Origin: Paramacrobiotus richtersi
Lineage: Eukaryota; Tardigrada; Eutardigrada; Parachela; Macrobiotidae
Length of the DNA: 30,163 nt
Assembly (NCBI GenBank): GCA_034698045.1
Contig: JAQGAU010000357.1
Span: 1-30,163 of the forward strand
Direction of reading: 5' to 3'
Shown here: positions 1 through 11,090 of the stretch, in pieces
Position numbering within the stretch: the stretch's first letter is position 1
Layout: the number at the start of each line of letters is the position of its first letter
Position numbers and translations under genes: made by a program
Notes under the pieces: model-generated
Databases searched by the model: none
What the model was told of the DNA's origin: nothing
Seen by the model: only the letters and a program-made list of their open reading frames with translations

Positions 1-1376
1 AGCCAGTGAATAAAATAAGCTGACGTGTGACGTCACGATTACTGACTTTCGCTCTACCTGCTGTACATGTCATTTGGAACACTGTACAAAACTGACTACT
101 TTACCAGAGGGAATACAGTAATTTAATACATTTTTATTACGATGATCGGTTAGGCTAATATGGTACTGACTTTATTGGAACCGTAAAGCCGGAGAATTGT
201 ATACCTTTATCGTCTCTTTTGATAGCAATCAGGAATGGATATGTTTCAATCTGTGTTAAGGAGCGTTGTTTTTTTACTGCGCGGTGGAGAAATATTGGGT
301 GTACGTCAAATTGGCGGGGTTTCTCGTTTGCGCTTTTTTGTGACAGTATTCGCAGTTATCAGATGGAGGTTGTCTTACGGTTGTGTAACGGTGCGATGTT
401 GTGTAATACGCGTGTCCAGTTTTTGTTGGCGGGATGAACAAGCCCAAGTGATCGTCGTTGCATAACAATGAGTCTGCGTTGCGTTTTTTGCGGATTAAAG
501 CAAAGACCAGTAAATAAAGAAGAATACGAACGTACACATTACTTTAGTCTGCATATAGTTTAATTTGGTTTGAGCATTTACGGAAGGATACTTTGTTCAC
601 CTTTTACCGCAAAATATGGCTACGTCGGCAAAGGTTTTACTGTGTAAGTTGACATTATGTTCGCAAATGGATTTTTCTCTATTCAGTGTAATAATCTACA
701 CATTACTGTATACTGTTCCTTTTCTGGCTGTTTATTCCGTTGTAATTGGACTAATTTATTGTTTTTAATAATTAATTAATATTCTGTATCCTTGAAATGG
801 ACTAATACTAGTTTACATATTCTACTTATTGACTATGTCGTCCACAATTAGTTTTCATACAGTTTCTTGTACGTTTTAGTTCCTGAAGTTAGGTTTGTTG
901 CTGTCAAGTGCGAGTTTTCCATTTTTTTACTTTAGCCATATTTCTCGTGATTCTTCCACTCAACGCCGTGTCAGGAAAAATTTGGCCTGTGGGACGATTG
1001 CCCAATTCCCTAACAGGTTTATCCTGTGATTCCTTGAAGGTAGGGAAAAAACATGGATGAGGTATACATTTCTCAGAGTGGCATATACATTTTTTACTTG
1101 ATTTTTGAATACGCATTATGTCAACCGTCTCAACGGTTGTTGATGTACCATATAACAAATTAGTGAATGATTATAATATCATAATTCTGATATATAAACA
1201 ACAACATCCAAAAAGTAGCAAATCCTATTAGTGTTTAAACGTATGTAATCAGTACAATTTTGTACAGTCAACGTCATAATATTCTTTTACTGTTGTACAG
1301 ATATGCAGTACTTTTAAGCATTTCTACATAATACAACCACTAACTGTCAATTGTATGGCCGGATCGTACTGTGTAG
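1..1376. other. AT-rich stretch, probably intron or intergenic
   Basis: I see no convincing exon on either strand. The open frames are short, AT-rich in codon use and overlap each other on both strands. The stretch directly precedes an exon that begins at a splice acceptor, so at least its right part is probably intron of the gene whose exons start at 1377, with the earlier exons left of the window. Confidence 0.5.
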
Positions 1377-2633
1377 CGAACGGGTTTCTGGCACAACTTC
1401 TTGTACTACGGCAACCACGATGCCCGCATCAACGACGTGCTCATCTCGACGCCCATTGGCCAGACCACGGTGCCGGGTACGTCGCGCAAGGCCCTGCTGA
1501 CCAACGTGGCCATCTCCTGGTGGACAGCGGATCCTAATAGTCAGTGTGCTGGACAGTTTGCTCAGACCTATGTCACCGATGATGGCCGGGAGGTCATGGT
1601 GGTGTATAACAGCGATGCGCCCAATACACCCAGTATGTGGCTCGAGCAGCAGCTCCATTATTATAACTATTATATTTATTTTTGATAAATCTATTATATT
1701 AAACTTAACAAGACAGTACTATACGCAGCTCCCGCTGCATATTAGCGTCAGTAATATTTTTTTGGTCCAAATTTCCTATCATTCGACTCAGCTCGCCGAG
1801 TTCTATCGAATGGTGCAACATTTGCTCTTATTACTTTATTTGCTTTATCTTAGGCGACCTTTTTGGCTAATAATATTACTGACTTGATAAATTTAAATAA
1901 ATCTGCAGTTAGATATATCACACAAAATACATACTTTTAATATTTTATTTATTTTAATGATACAATATTTATTTTCCTTTATTTACTTCATTTTAATTAA
2001 TTATCTTGATTATATATCTTCTAGCAAAAATAGCTGGGACGTAAAAAGGTCAAATGAGGAAGAAATAATTTTTATACAGAGTGTAAACAGGTGGATTGCG
2101 CAACCTATGGTTCACTAGTAATACTTATTATTAACTTTTGTAGTTTTTGCCGAGCCTGACCCATATGCCATTGACGTGTCTTGTTACCAGTGGCTTTTGT
2201 CGCGAATGTGCTATTTCCAGCGAGTTTGACCTTTTACCGTTTGGCTGATTGTGTGTGTTTTACAGTCAGCTTAACGTCCTACGCCATGTACGACGACGAC
2301 TTTATGCAGATCCGCTGCTTTTGCACCAAGCCTAACAAGAAGACACACATGTGTGAGGAGCCCAACTTCTTCATCAACACCCGCAAACGCCCCGACCAAA
2401 TGTCACCGCAGGAGAAGGATGCAGTGCGTGCGACTGCTGCCCGTGTACTGGCGCCCTACGAGTTCAATATCGCCGACTTTGAAGAGGAAGTCTGGACGAC
2501 GACCAAACCGATATGTGCAGCCCAGCCGCCCGTGTGCTATGCGGGATTGATTGACGGGTTGACGCAGCAGTTTGGTGGGCCGCTCGTTACATCCAAGGTG
2601 CGTGATGGATCTGGAGGATATGGTGGCGGATAA
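1377..2633 (+). CDS. 3' exons of an unrecognised cysteine-containing protein (partial)
   Basis: There are two GC-rich exons, 1377-1632 and 2266-2633, separated by an AT-rich 633-nt intron. The first follows an AG (GTGTAG) and its frame has a stop just upstream, so it cannot be a first exon. It ends in phase 1 at CCCA|GTATGT. The second follows TTTTACAG, enters in the matching phase and ends at a stop after a Gly-rich tail (GSGGYGGG). Together they give at least 207 residues. The first exon encodes FWHNFLYYGNHDARINDVL; the second has YDDDFMQIRCFCTKPNKKTH and PICAAQPPVCYAG. Six cysteines, some closely paired, would suit an extracellular protein, but no signal peptide lies in the window. I do not recognise the family. 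An AATAAA at 3118-3123 is the nearest clear polyadenylation signal. The sharp GC contrast with flanking DNA and the phase agreement support real coding sequence. Confidence 0.6.
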
Positions 2634-3117
2634 CGACCGTGTCAAATAAGCAACCGTACGTATCACTAAGAACAACTCAAGTAATGGACGGGAGTGTCCT
2701 GTCAAACTTCCTCCACACCTTGATACAAACTTTTTATTCGTTGTCCTGTGTACGTTGCAAAACCATGACGGATTAAGTGATTCGTGTTGTACATGTGGGA
2801 ATTTTTGTTTCGTCACATTCTACGATTTATGTGTAGATACAGAGTTGACCGGATGGAACTGTATTCACTATACGCTCAATCTTGAATTGCCAGTAAATTT
2901 TAATTCTTGTCGAGAAGTGGGCCTTTACGACGCCAGTAGACAGTCCGGCTTCATACAGCTTGTACACAGGGCTTTGATAGAAATAAGGCTAGTCATATGC
3001 TATGGATGTATTGCTGGAAATGTCAACTTCGATTCACTTTGGTGTCCTTGGCCACAGATTTCAAGTACAAACGGAACAGACAAAAGTAATTATTGGCTTC
3101 GTACACATACTTTCTAC

Positions 3118-3123
3118 AATAAA
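3118..3123 (+). terminator. Possible polyadenylation signal AATAAA
   Basis: This AATAAA lies about 485 nt after the stop at 2633 and is the first canonical hexamer on the plus strand after that gene. A 3' UTR of this length is plausible but unproven. Confidence 0.35.
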
Positions 3124-3617
3124 CACTTTCGACTTGAGAGACTTTAGCCAGTTAATTATAATAATAATAAAATATATAAAAACACACTACTTCATTCAGT
3201 TGTACATTTTGTGACAAACGACAGTTTTGTGTGCTTTCGGCAATAGCTTTGCCGTTTGAAACTGCGAAAATGTTTTACGTAGAGAAGAGGTCGTGTTTTG
3301 CAACATCACGTCGCTAAACATAGTTACAATAAGAATCATGTTAACGATGCTTCAACATCGAAGCCAACAGTTTGCTTTTGGATTAGCTAGCTTCGTTTTG
3401 ATGAGATATTTTTTTAATGGGTAAGATAATTTGATTCTCTAGGGAAAATAATTATCTCAGTGTACGTTGAACTGCTGTGTTATATGTTCACATTGCTTTT
3501 CTGTACATACTGTTTTGTTTTTCTCAAACATGCATACTTGCCACCATTTGTACTGGGATCGCATAATAAAAAACTGCTTCGAAATCCAGACAGTTAAGAT
3601 TTCACTGATAGAGATTG

Positions 3618-3663
3618 GAGATCGTTTATCTATGCGAAATGAGATCGTTTATTTATGCGAAAA
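3618..3663. repeat. Tandem duplication, 23 bp x 2
   Basis: Two adjacent 23-bp units (GAGATCGTTTATCTATGCGA and the following bases) differ at about two positions. It is a local slippage-type duplication with no evident function. Confidence 0.8.
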
Positions 3664-3881
3664 TGATACATTGTAGGGTCGATTCGTAGTAATCGTAATA
3701 ATTAGATACGTCGTAAACAGACCATATTATTTTATTGTCAGTGAAGTTGACGATGAAAAAAACAAGGCATCTTGATGGTTAACAGTGGAAGGCCAGACCG
3801 GAAAACTTTCCAACCAAAACACAACACTTAACACTGGGTGGGTTATCATGTCGTCATAAGCTATCGTTTTACGTATTATGC

Positions 3882-3896
3882 TCACACACACACACG
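3882..3896. repeat. Short CA microsatellite
   Basis: An uninterrupted run of CA dinucleotides is followed by CGCGCAC. It is short. Confidence 0.8.
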
Positions 3897-5062
3897 CGCA
3901 CTCTGATAACACACAGCGGATCCAGTCGTTCACCAAGAAAAGGTCGTCGGATGCAAGTATCCTGTTGTAGCATTCTTCCTGTACCGCCTAGCAAATCAAT
4001 CTGTCTATGTCTAAAACAAACACCATGCACTATTAACTAGAATCAAGTCCTGATCTTACTTCCGTAGAGATGACGGTGAGAAATACAATGAAACAAGCAT
4101 ACCATTTTTGTCATCAAACATCGCAGTGAAACAGATCTAAGCGTCACAGCTAGAAATCAGAGAAAACGAAGATGCTGTTATGGTTAAAATTACACTGATT
4201 AGGATCACGAAAAGGCCAATACAAGCGCAGCCAACTAAAATATTATGTAAGGTAAGCGTTTTGCAGTCACAGTCGCACAGCAGTTGTGGCTATCGCGTCA
4301 GTATGGGTTGCACGAAGCACTCGGTTAACAGGTATCGTGCTGGAACCGAAACATATTGCTTGTGGGTATAACAAGCGAACACTTCAACGGAATCGTCGAC
4401 TACTTCTCAATACGACTCCGAACCCAGATTTATATTGCCTTCAAGATAAAAAGACCGATTCTTGTACATTGGTGTTCAGCGACTGTTACATATGGTGTTG
4501 TACGTACCTTTGTTGGCTGTTACGAATTTGAGCGAGCCGATAGGAAGATCGGCGTGTCCTCCTCATCTGAGTCAGCTAGTAAACAGAAACCCGGCTTTTT
4601 CAATATTTTGTTTTTGTTTTTATAAATTCTTACCAGTTTGGGATTTTCGATCGACATTCAACACGTTCCTGGCGGGCTCGATCTCGGCTTGCCTATTTAT
4701 TGTTAAGCGCACGTTATGTGACGAAGTACAGTACGTAGGTAAAAATGTAGTACCATGCTGTACGTGAAAACAAGTGGGATATTATGCTATAGGGAAGCTA
4801 CCGATCAATAAACAATACTGTAAAAATTGTATTACGATCGATATTATGCGCCGAGGGAGCGAACCACTAACTGCAGTGGTTCGGTGAGAAAATTTGATGT
4901 GTTTAATACAGCTAGATTAGCGCTAAGATTCTTTTGCTGTTCTACGCGTATTTTGTTCGAAAAATACGACTTATCTGTACTTGCTAGGCGCAAATGGCGG
5001 GACGGTATTACGATCCTGTCTGTCGTTCACCTGTGATATTGTGCTCAGGCGCCGTCTTTCCC

Positions 5063-5485
5063 TTAGATGACTGACATCTTGAACACATATATTGCCAAAC
5101 TGGCAATATTGGCAATTTTTTCACAGTTTTTATCTTTATTCTGCAATGTAATATTCAGAATAAAGAAAAACACGTACGTACTGTCAAAACAACGGAGAAA
5201 ATTGTTAAATAAAAGCTTATATCCTTTGCGCATGTCCTCTTGGTGATCATCACAATCGTTTTGCAGGTTGCCCATTGATACAGTAATGTTACTCATCTGT
5301 AGAGTGAATCCATCTAGGCGATCATTTAGAAGATCAATTGTTTTTGAAAGGGAATCCAGTAATGGAGTAACGTTACTGGAATGGGTGTGATCCAATAATG
5401 GTTCCATATTAGACAAATGTAATGAGGGACCGTTTCCACCAAACTGTGACCTCAACAAAGGAAACAGATCCCGTAGTGAAGGCTG
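5063..5485 (-). CDS. Doubtful ORF or exon with coiled-coil-like segment
   Basis: On the minus strand the frame is open from an AG at 5486 (GACTAG|CAGCCT) to a stop at 5063, about 140 codons, with no upstream ATG in frame. The middle part (LLDSLSKTIDLLNDRLDGF and ITVSMGNLQNDCDDHQEDM) has heptad-like spacing of hydrophobic residues and could form a coiled coil. The last 45 residues become hydrophobic and AT-rich (YVFFFILNITLQN) and look like read-through into non-coding DNA, so the real exon, if any, may end near 5190 at GACA|GTACGT. It could be an internal exon, a fragment of a mobile-element protein, or chance. The family is not recognised. Confidence 0.3.
   Translation of the reverse strand, partial: QPSLRDLFPLLRSQFGGNGPSLHLSNMEPLLDHTHSSNVTPLLDSLSKTIDLLNDRLDGFTLQMSNITVSMGNLQNDCDDHQEDMRKGYKLLFNNFLRCFDSTYVFFFILNITLQNKDKNCEKIANIASLAIYVFKMSVI
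5090..5108. other. Perfect 8-bp hairpin
   Basis: TATTGCCA and TGGCAATA form an 8-bp inverted repeat around a 3-nt loop (AAC), followed by another partial copy (TTGGCAAT). It sits at the 3' end of the doubtful minus-strand ORF. The function is unknown. Confidence 0.6.
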
Positions 5486-5567
5486 CTAGTCAGGCTGACT
5501 GATGGGTGAGAAAAGAAAATTAGCAAAAGTGCAGAAAAAAGGACATGTGATAAAAGGGGCAGCTTGA

Positions 5568-5738
5568 ATGACCTTCTATCGCGAAGGTAAGGACTATAAT
5601 CGCCAAAAGCTGGAATTAAAGAATCTGTTAACTGACACTTACACTTCTATCACATCTGCCACTTTGGCAGGTACTGACGGCGAGGCTACGGTGGCAGGCG
5701 GTGTGGTGAGCAGAAGCGCCTATATTCGGGTGAGCTGA
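5568..5738 (+). CDS. Doubtful short ORF or first exon (56 codons)
   Basis: The ATG at 5568 opens a frame beginning MTFYREGKDYNRQKLELKN and continuing with GTDGEATVAGGVVSRSAYIR. The composition is more protein-like than the surroundings. Just before the frame's stop there is a good splice donor (ATTCGG|GTGAGC, intron from 5730), so this may be a first exon of 54 codons. I could not find a convincing next exon. The nearest candidate, an alanine-rich frame at about 6080-6300, does not join cleanly. It diverges from the doubtful minus-strand ORF ending at 5485. Confidence 0.27.
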   Translation: MTFYREGKDYNRQKLELKNLLTDTYTSITSATLAGTDGEATVAGGVVSRSAYIRVS

Positions 5739-6208
5739 TGTGGCCATGCCGATGTGGCCACATTTTGATTTTTCCACTGTTGTTCCATTATGGCCGAAAT
5801 TATTCAAGCATTACCACGACTTCGATCTATAGCACATTTATATGGGAGCGGTGCCAGAACAGATTCCTCTCACGGCAAATGCAAAAAAAGCGAGACTGTT
5901 GCACAACTGACAGATTAGGTAGACTCGCCAACCAAAAAGCGCCTCATACTAAAGCAAAAGCAGATTCCGACCTGAAAATTAGCTGACAATGAAAACCTTC
6001 CAAAGTTTTGATCTTGGTTTGTGCTTTTTTCATTAGTAGTGGTCCACTAACCTTACGAATTATGTAAAGCTGCGGCCAGCTTTTAAAACCTGTATCGCAC
6101 AGAAAGAACAGTTAGCCGAAAACAGAGCAAGAGAACCGAAGATGCCCTGATACTTGTCTAACTGCAAATTGCTGCATTAGCCAGATTCCGCTCGGACGCT
6201 GCAGATGC

Positions 6209-6238
6209 CGCTGTCGCCACCGCTGTCGCCACCGCTGT
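6209..6238. repeat. 12-bp tandem repeat, 2.5 copies
   Basis: CGCTGTCGCCAC is repeated twice exactly and followed by a half copy. In the plus frame it encodes alternating Ala, Val and Thr. Confidence 0.85.
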
Positions 6239-6849
6239 GGCATCACTCCCTGGAATACATATAGAACTACGGAGGCAAGTGGGTCGCTTTTCGTGATACT
6301 TTCTAAGATCGTCGACTAACGAACATTGAATTGTCTGCTTAACCTGTTTTAAAGGCAGATTCTAATTCTTCAAAGGTTTCGTAGCTGTCTCTCTGGCCAC
6401 TGCCAGAACTTGTTACAGCATGTCAGCACGAAGTACGAACTTCAGCAACAGAGTAGATCCGGTGATATATAATTTTCCGCTGTCATATTACCGCAAATTA
6501 GTAAGTTAAGAACACGCATAAGCACATTCGGCGACAACACAGGTTTTCGTTTTCTAACGAAGGTCAAAGCAGACGTTTTGCAGACTAGCAGACATTAAAG
6601 TTAATTGTGTTTAATGACAATGGGTGCAAACGCTGTAGCGTTAAGGGGACTTGCGCTTGACAGAAAATATGTTTGAACGCGTGAATTATTCTTCCTGCAT
6701 GTTTCTGCTGTAAAGACATGTTCTTACAAAGTTTTAGCCTGTGAATCAAGCTATCTAATAACGCACTGCTGCCACAAGCGCTACACTGAGCGGTCGGCTT
6801 AAAAAACAACTGGGACTGCATAAACCTCGAAACGCATCTTGCTCACAAC

Positions 6850-7023
6850 CGTTGCGGTACATCGCACATCACGGCCACGAACCGGGTGCATTGAGCGTTG
6901 CCCACGTGGCGCTTCCATCCGGTGGTGGTGCATGTCCGGCAGTACCACCAGACTCTGCGGTCGGGTCCGGGGATGGCCAATGTACCAACCGTTCTCGCCA
7001 GCGCTTCTCGGATTTAAGCGCTA
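6850..7023. other. GC-rich island, coding status unclear
   Basis: It is clearly richer in G+C than its surroundings, which is how real exons appear in this window. A plus frame ending at a TGA near 7025 encodes GALSVAHVALPSGGGACPAV. Other frames, including one on the minus strand, are also open, and no splice sites stand out. It may be an exon remnant. Confidence 0.3.
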
Positions 7024-8615
7024 ATTGACACTTAACAATCTGCTTAATGGTGTTAAACATGTTACAAGCGCCTTATGTTATGATATCTGCTCTGATTAAA
7101 TTAATTTAGAACTAGCGTTTATATTACTCGGAGTGTCCAATGGGGTGTCTATGGTGATTTCCTGTAGTATAACTGGTTAGTTATTGCCACGTATTGGGAA
7201 ACCACTTTATTCAGCAACTCACACACTCACTGCACTGGCTACAGTCTTCTACTGGTCGTAGTACTACCAGGTTGCTACGCACTACACTATAGTTATGCGT
7301 ACAACGAACCCTGTGCCGTAATAAGACAGGCAAAACAAAGCTCACAAAAGGATGATTATAATTCAAAATTACTAATTTGTGGCCACATCACAGCGCAGCC
7401 CGTTCGATGAAAAAATAGCTGATCACCGTTTATTTCCCAAGACCTGCAAATTATCCGAGTAGCGGTTGTGCGAAGTCGAATTTGGAACCCAATTACTATA
7501 CGAATATGCATATGGCTTGCCTCGAGATTGCTGATGGTACCATTCAGCGTCTTTCTGATTTATCCCGCAGAAAGACGTGATAAACCGAACCAACCTCCCG
7601 GCATGCCTTATCACATCGAATTCTGCAGAAGAGGAAGACGACAAAGGTGGTACCAATTTTACAGATTTAAATATATTGCAGTTGTTGTGGATATACCAAA
7701 TAGCTACGCGCTCGTTGACGGGGAAAGAACGAATGCCGCAATGCAAAATTTTTACACCACTGAAGAACTATAAAGCAGCATGGTGTGGCACACCAGACGA
7801 TACCGCAGGCGGTGTATGGCAAACAGGCCGATTTCGTAAACAAGGAACATCGTTGCCAACTACGGGCCCCGAAACTCGTATGTATGTAGTATGTACTACA
7901 TGTGCGAACCGCAGTCAACCAGTTTTATTATCGGTTCTTATGCTATTTTACAGATCCCGAATCCGCCACAATCAAACGGCCCTGTTTCCTAGTAATCTCA
8001 CTGCAACCCGTTTTTCGGATGTAGAGTTTAATGAAACTGAATTGATGACCGCACTCTGGTACTCGACCATTCTACCAACGTTTTTCTTTTGTGTGAACAC
8101 TTAATTAACAGCATCGATTTCAAGATATTCTAACATGCACTGAAGAAACAGTACGTTGGTACACATCAATTAATCAACTAATTGTAAGTGGGTTATTAAT
8201 TACGTTCTTCGAGCAGCTAATGTTTTTCTAGACGGGTTCGAGTAGGTAGGCTTAAAGTAGATGGGCGAGATTTGGTTCGGTTCCTAGCAGAGGCGCGGCC
8301 GTAATAAAAGTGACGGGAGATGTTAACATTCAAAGGCTTACTAGTAATTGAGGTGAAAGTGTACCCAGCGCACGCAGGTTATTTGTGGTTTGTATTCAGC
8401 TTTTTGATGAATCTCAAACGAGCGGAATTAAGGGCATCGTGACGCAGTTATATACATACAAAGAGTTCACAAAATTTTACTCCACTCTACCAGTATCAGG
8501 GAGCTAGTTCACTTCCGAGACGGTTTATTACTAAGCGTGTTGTTGTTAAGTCAGCATCTTTTACTCGTACGCTTCGTTCATTCACTGTAATCCCTAGCGA
8601 GATGAGTTTTCCTAA

Positions 8616-8951
8616 TTAAAGGTTACACTTCCACCTGTCCGCGAAGATGGCGACTGTCGCCACCTTCTCGTCCCTGGCGACCCTCCTGCCCCTTTGTACC
8701 CTTATTACGGCTCTGTATGGCACCGTCATAGTCAGTGTACGGTTCTCCACGTCCGCGGTCGGTAGCGGATCGGTACTTGTCTCTGCCGGTGGAGTTTGTG
8801 TTGGAAGGTCTGTAGAGGGGATATTGTCGCCTGCGTGGATGACGGCACATGCGCAAAGAACGGCAAGAAGAGCTACAACCAAGACCCACATTACAGCTGT
8901 TCCGCTAGTAAAAACGTTGATAAACATACCAATGCATCCTCGCGTTAACAT
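8616..8951 (-). CDS. Small protein with one hydrophobic segment, repeat-borne (copy L1, intact)
   Basis: 111 codons from ATG to stop, uninterrupted. The N-terminus (MLTRGCIGMFINVF) is followed by a hydrophobic segment at about residues 17-41 (VMWVLVVALLAVLCACAVIH), which would act as a signal peptide or a membrane anchor. A Thr/Pro/Asp-rich tail (STDLPTQTPPAETSTDPL) follows, then TLTMTVPYRAVIRV. The same module occurs at 10784-11014, 22257-22492, 24146-24484 and 25896-26163. Similarity to the other copies holds up to RAVIRV. The last 25 or so residues here differ from copy R2 because of an indel, so the true C-terminus is uncertain. This is the best-preserved long copy. It could be a young gene, a mobile-element protein, or a frame that survives by chance. 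The family is not recognised. Confidence 0.42.
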   Translation of the reverse strand: MLTRGCIGMFINVFTSGTAVMWVLVVALLAVLCACAVIHAGDNIPSTDLPTQTPPAETSTDPLPTADVENRTLTMTVPYRAVIRVQRGRRVARDEKVATVAIFADRWKCNL

Positions 8952-10783
8952 CTCGCACAGGTTCCAAATTACTCTTGCTCGACAAGTTTCGGAATTTGTA
9001 AACTGAAGAACCCTTTACGGAAATCAATGTGACCACTGTTGGATACACAGCATATAACTGGTATGTAGAACAGTAACTGAAAATGTTACGCAGCTTTACT
9101 ACAGTTGCTTGCATACAAATGTACATATATGATTGCATTCGGCCGTACAAACAATTTGTTTATCCGGCAGCCTTATGAGAATTAGTATCTGTGTGTGGGG
9201 AAACTCAAAATAATGGACTTTGCACAGTTTAATATGTTGTTCAAGTATGATTTTTTCCGAGATTAGTACGGCTGTTTTGCGCAACAGCCCGTGATACACA
9301 AAAGTTTAAAGTTTTGAACGATAAGCCGTGCACGGTCAGTGCTTCCTAGATTCGGGTTTCTGTGTTCCCCGTGAACTACTCGGTACATACGTATACCGTA
9401 AGACATTTAACGCTTCCGCTTGGGAATTGTAACGCATAATATGTTATCCATCTTCATTCGCATAGCAAAGGTAACGCGATAATCACACATGATGCAGGAG
9501 CTTCAAGCTCATGGAAAGACTTCCGCTGAATATTGTAGTCGCATTTGGATACTGTGTGTACGATGTGTTAATGCATCGCAGAGCATCGTTCCGCGCTCCC
9601 ACGGCGTCAGCAGTCAGCATGTACGTAAGGATATAACAGTACGAATAGTATCCATGACCGGCTACTTACGGATTATGAAGATTAGGGTACTGTACTTGAG
9701 TACACCCGGTACGAATCGTGGTCTTCCGAACTATTTGCCACAATTACATTACTACCCAAAGACAATTTCATCTTAATACCATTATGTAGCCAGGAGAGTT
9801 TGCACATTTATGTTTAATCATCTAACCCGAAGAGAAAGATAAAGATAGGGACATGTCACTTGTTCCTTATGCGATCCACAAACGAAGTACATATCATTTA
9901 TTTCAAGAACACTCTCAACAAGCAGCTGGGATTCACAACAAACATCACGATTACGTCCTCGAAGCAGCGGGTGTTCTTGTAGGCCAGCTCAGACGGGCGG
10001 ACGTGGGGTGTAAGATGGGGGATCTTTGATCCGGTTCCCACCAGAGGGAATAAGGGAAACGGTAGAGGTCCACCGCTTCAGAGCGTAAAGGAGGATAAAC
10101 ACGCGGTACCACACCGACAAACTGTGTAATGCGCTTAAAACATGCGATCTCTGGCAGAGATATGTATGTACTTTTGCGGTTCCAAATTGCTGAAGGTCGT
10201 AGGAACCTTTGTTGTTGGGAGGGCAGTCTTCGAAGCCAGTTAAAAGTTGTTCTTTTTGTGTGTGCCAACTCCGAACACATTAAAAATGACTAGAATTTTT
10301 GCGAAATGCGAAGATTCGTTGTACATATGGGATTCACATCTACAGTATACCCAAAACGTATAGCGCGCAACACGAAATACTGATCTGTATCAGCATCTTG
10401 GTTGACCAGTCACGGACGAAACTAAGTTTAGCTTACAATTTTCAAGTTCTAATGTACTGGGCAAAGAGGGCTATCTGTACCATCGTATTTGGTATCGATG
10501 CATGCGCACATCCTACCGCCATGAAAAAAATTCACCATTGTGCTATCCGGCTGTTTTTCTGAGCCGTCGCGACCCTCGACAACAGTGTGCTTCTTTTTGT
10601 AGATTTGTCTACGAGCTAATGTCACTTTCGCGCCAGTATCTCTACCACGACGCTTGCCTCCGAAATCTGTTTCAGTATTCGCTTGCAGTGAGATTGCTTT
10701 CTAGCTGAATGTTTCATATATAACTATGGTATTCCCGCGAAAGTTGCGAAAATGTTCGTCCCCTTTTCTCACCGGGCGCCCCT

Positions 10784-11014
10784 TTACCCAAAAACCCTTA
10801 TTACGGCTCTCTCCATATCCGGTGCTCCACGGCCCTCTTCGTCTAATATCGTAGGCGGGGTTCCGATTAGAATGTCTGCAGATGTGACGTTGCCGTTTCC
10901 GTGGACAATGGCACAAACGCAGAAAAGACAAGAAGTACTGCAATAATTAGTCATCATGCCGGTCCCGCTGCTTGAAACGATTATAAACATACCGATGTAT
11001 TCTTTTGTAAACAT
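10784..11014 (-). CDS. Small repeat-borne protein (copy L2, open but shortened)
   Basis: 76 codons from ATG (MFTKEYIGMFIIV) to stop, collinear with copy L1 except that the hydrophobic part is degraded (TNYCSTSCLFCVCAIVHG) by an indel that shifts frame and then returns. The tail (NVTSADILIGTPPTILDEEG then ERAVIRVFG) is nearly the same as copy R1 at 22257-22492. The loss of hydrophobicity makes a working signal or anchor doubtful. Confidence 0.28.
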   Translation of the reverse strand: MFTKEYIGMFIIVSSSGTGMMTNYCSTSCLFCVCAIVHGNGNVTSADILIGTPPTILDEEGRGAPDMERAVIRVFG

Positions 11015-11090
11015 CTTCTCAGAGCTTTCAAATAGCTGAGAAAGGCTATAGTCTGACAAGACTGCAGATATTTTTATGTGAGTCTGTGGC

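Larger units (their letters stand above)
2634..5062. other. Gene-poor intergenic stretch
   Basis: No ORF here has coding-like composition. The longest (2755-3147, +) starts just downstream of the preceding gene's stop and more likely reads through its 3' UTR. Two small features on the minus strand are worth noting. An acidic, serine-rich tail (SDEEDTPIFLSARSNS then a stop) follows a possible acceptor at 4520-4575. A strongly hydrophobic run (GLFVILISVILTIT) lies at about 4165-4235. Neither can be joined into a gene here. Short repeats are listed separately. Confidence 0.5.
5739..7819. other. Gene-poor stretch with a few coding-like fragments
   Basis: There is no complete gene. One plus-strand frame from about 6080 to 6300 reads RTVSRKQSKRTEDALILV, a stop, then LARFRSDAADAAVATAV, which could be a decayed alanine-rich gene. 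A GC-rich island at about 6850-7023 is open in more than one frame on both strands. The remainder is AT-rich with short overlapping ORFs only. Confidence 0.4.
7820..11090 (+). repeat. Left arm of a large imperfect inverted duplication
   Basis: This arm is the reverse complement of 22138-25021 plus 26998-27215, with substitutions and indels. Anchor pairs running in opposite order include 11061-11088 with 22138-22163, 10695-10770 with 22494-22570, 10020-10085 with 23160-23235, 9905-9975 with 23275-23350, 9300-9360 with 23770-23835, 8616-8960 with 24140-24490, 8227-8300 with 24805-24875, 8046-8110 with 24950-25021, and 7820-8044 with 26998-27215. The arm contains two copies of the small hydrophobic-protein module, both on the minus strand. 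Confidence 0.9.

Noticed and set aside
4286-4625. Two overlapping plus-strand ORFs of 81 and 89 codons
   Set aside because: No start context, domain or composition bias, and they overlap in different frames with opposite-strand features. They look like chance.
8262-8285. tRNA-like B-box (GGTTCGGTTCC) suggesting a tRNA-derived SINE
   Set aside because: No A-box or tRNA fold at the proper distance, and the partner copies (for example GATCCGGTTCC near 10030) do not keep the box.
9951-10280. Minus-strand 109-codon ORF in the left arm
   Set aside because: The homologous stretch of the right arm (about 23090-23300) does not keep this frame, and the residues are not shared, so it is chance openness within a repeat.
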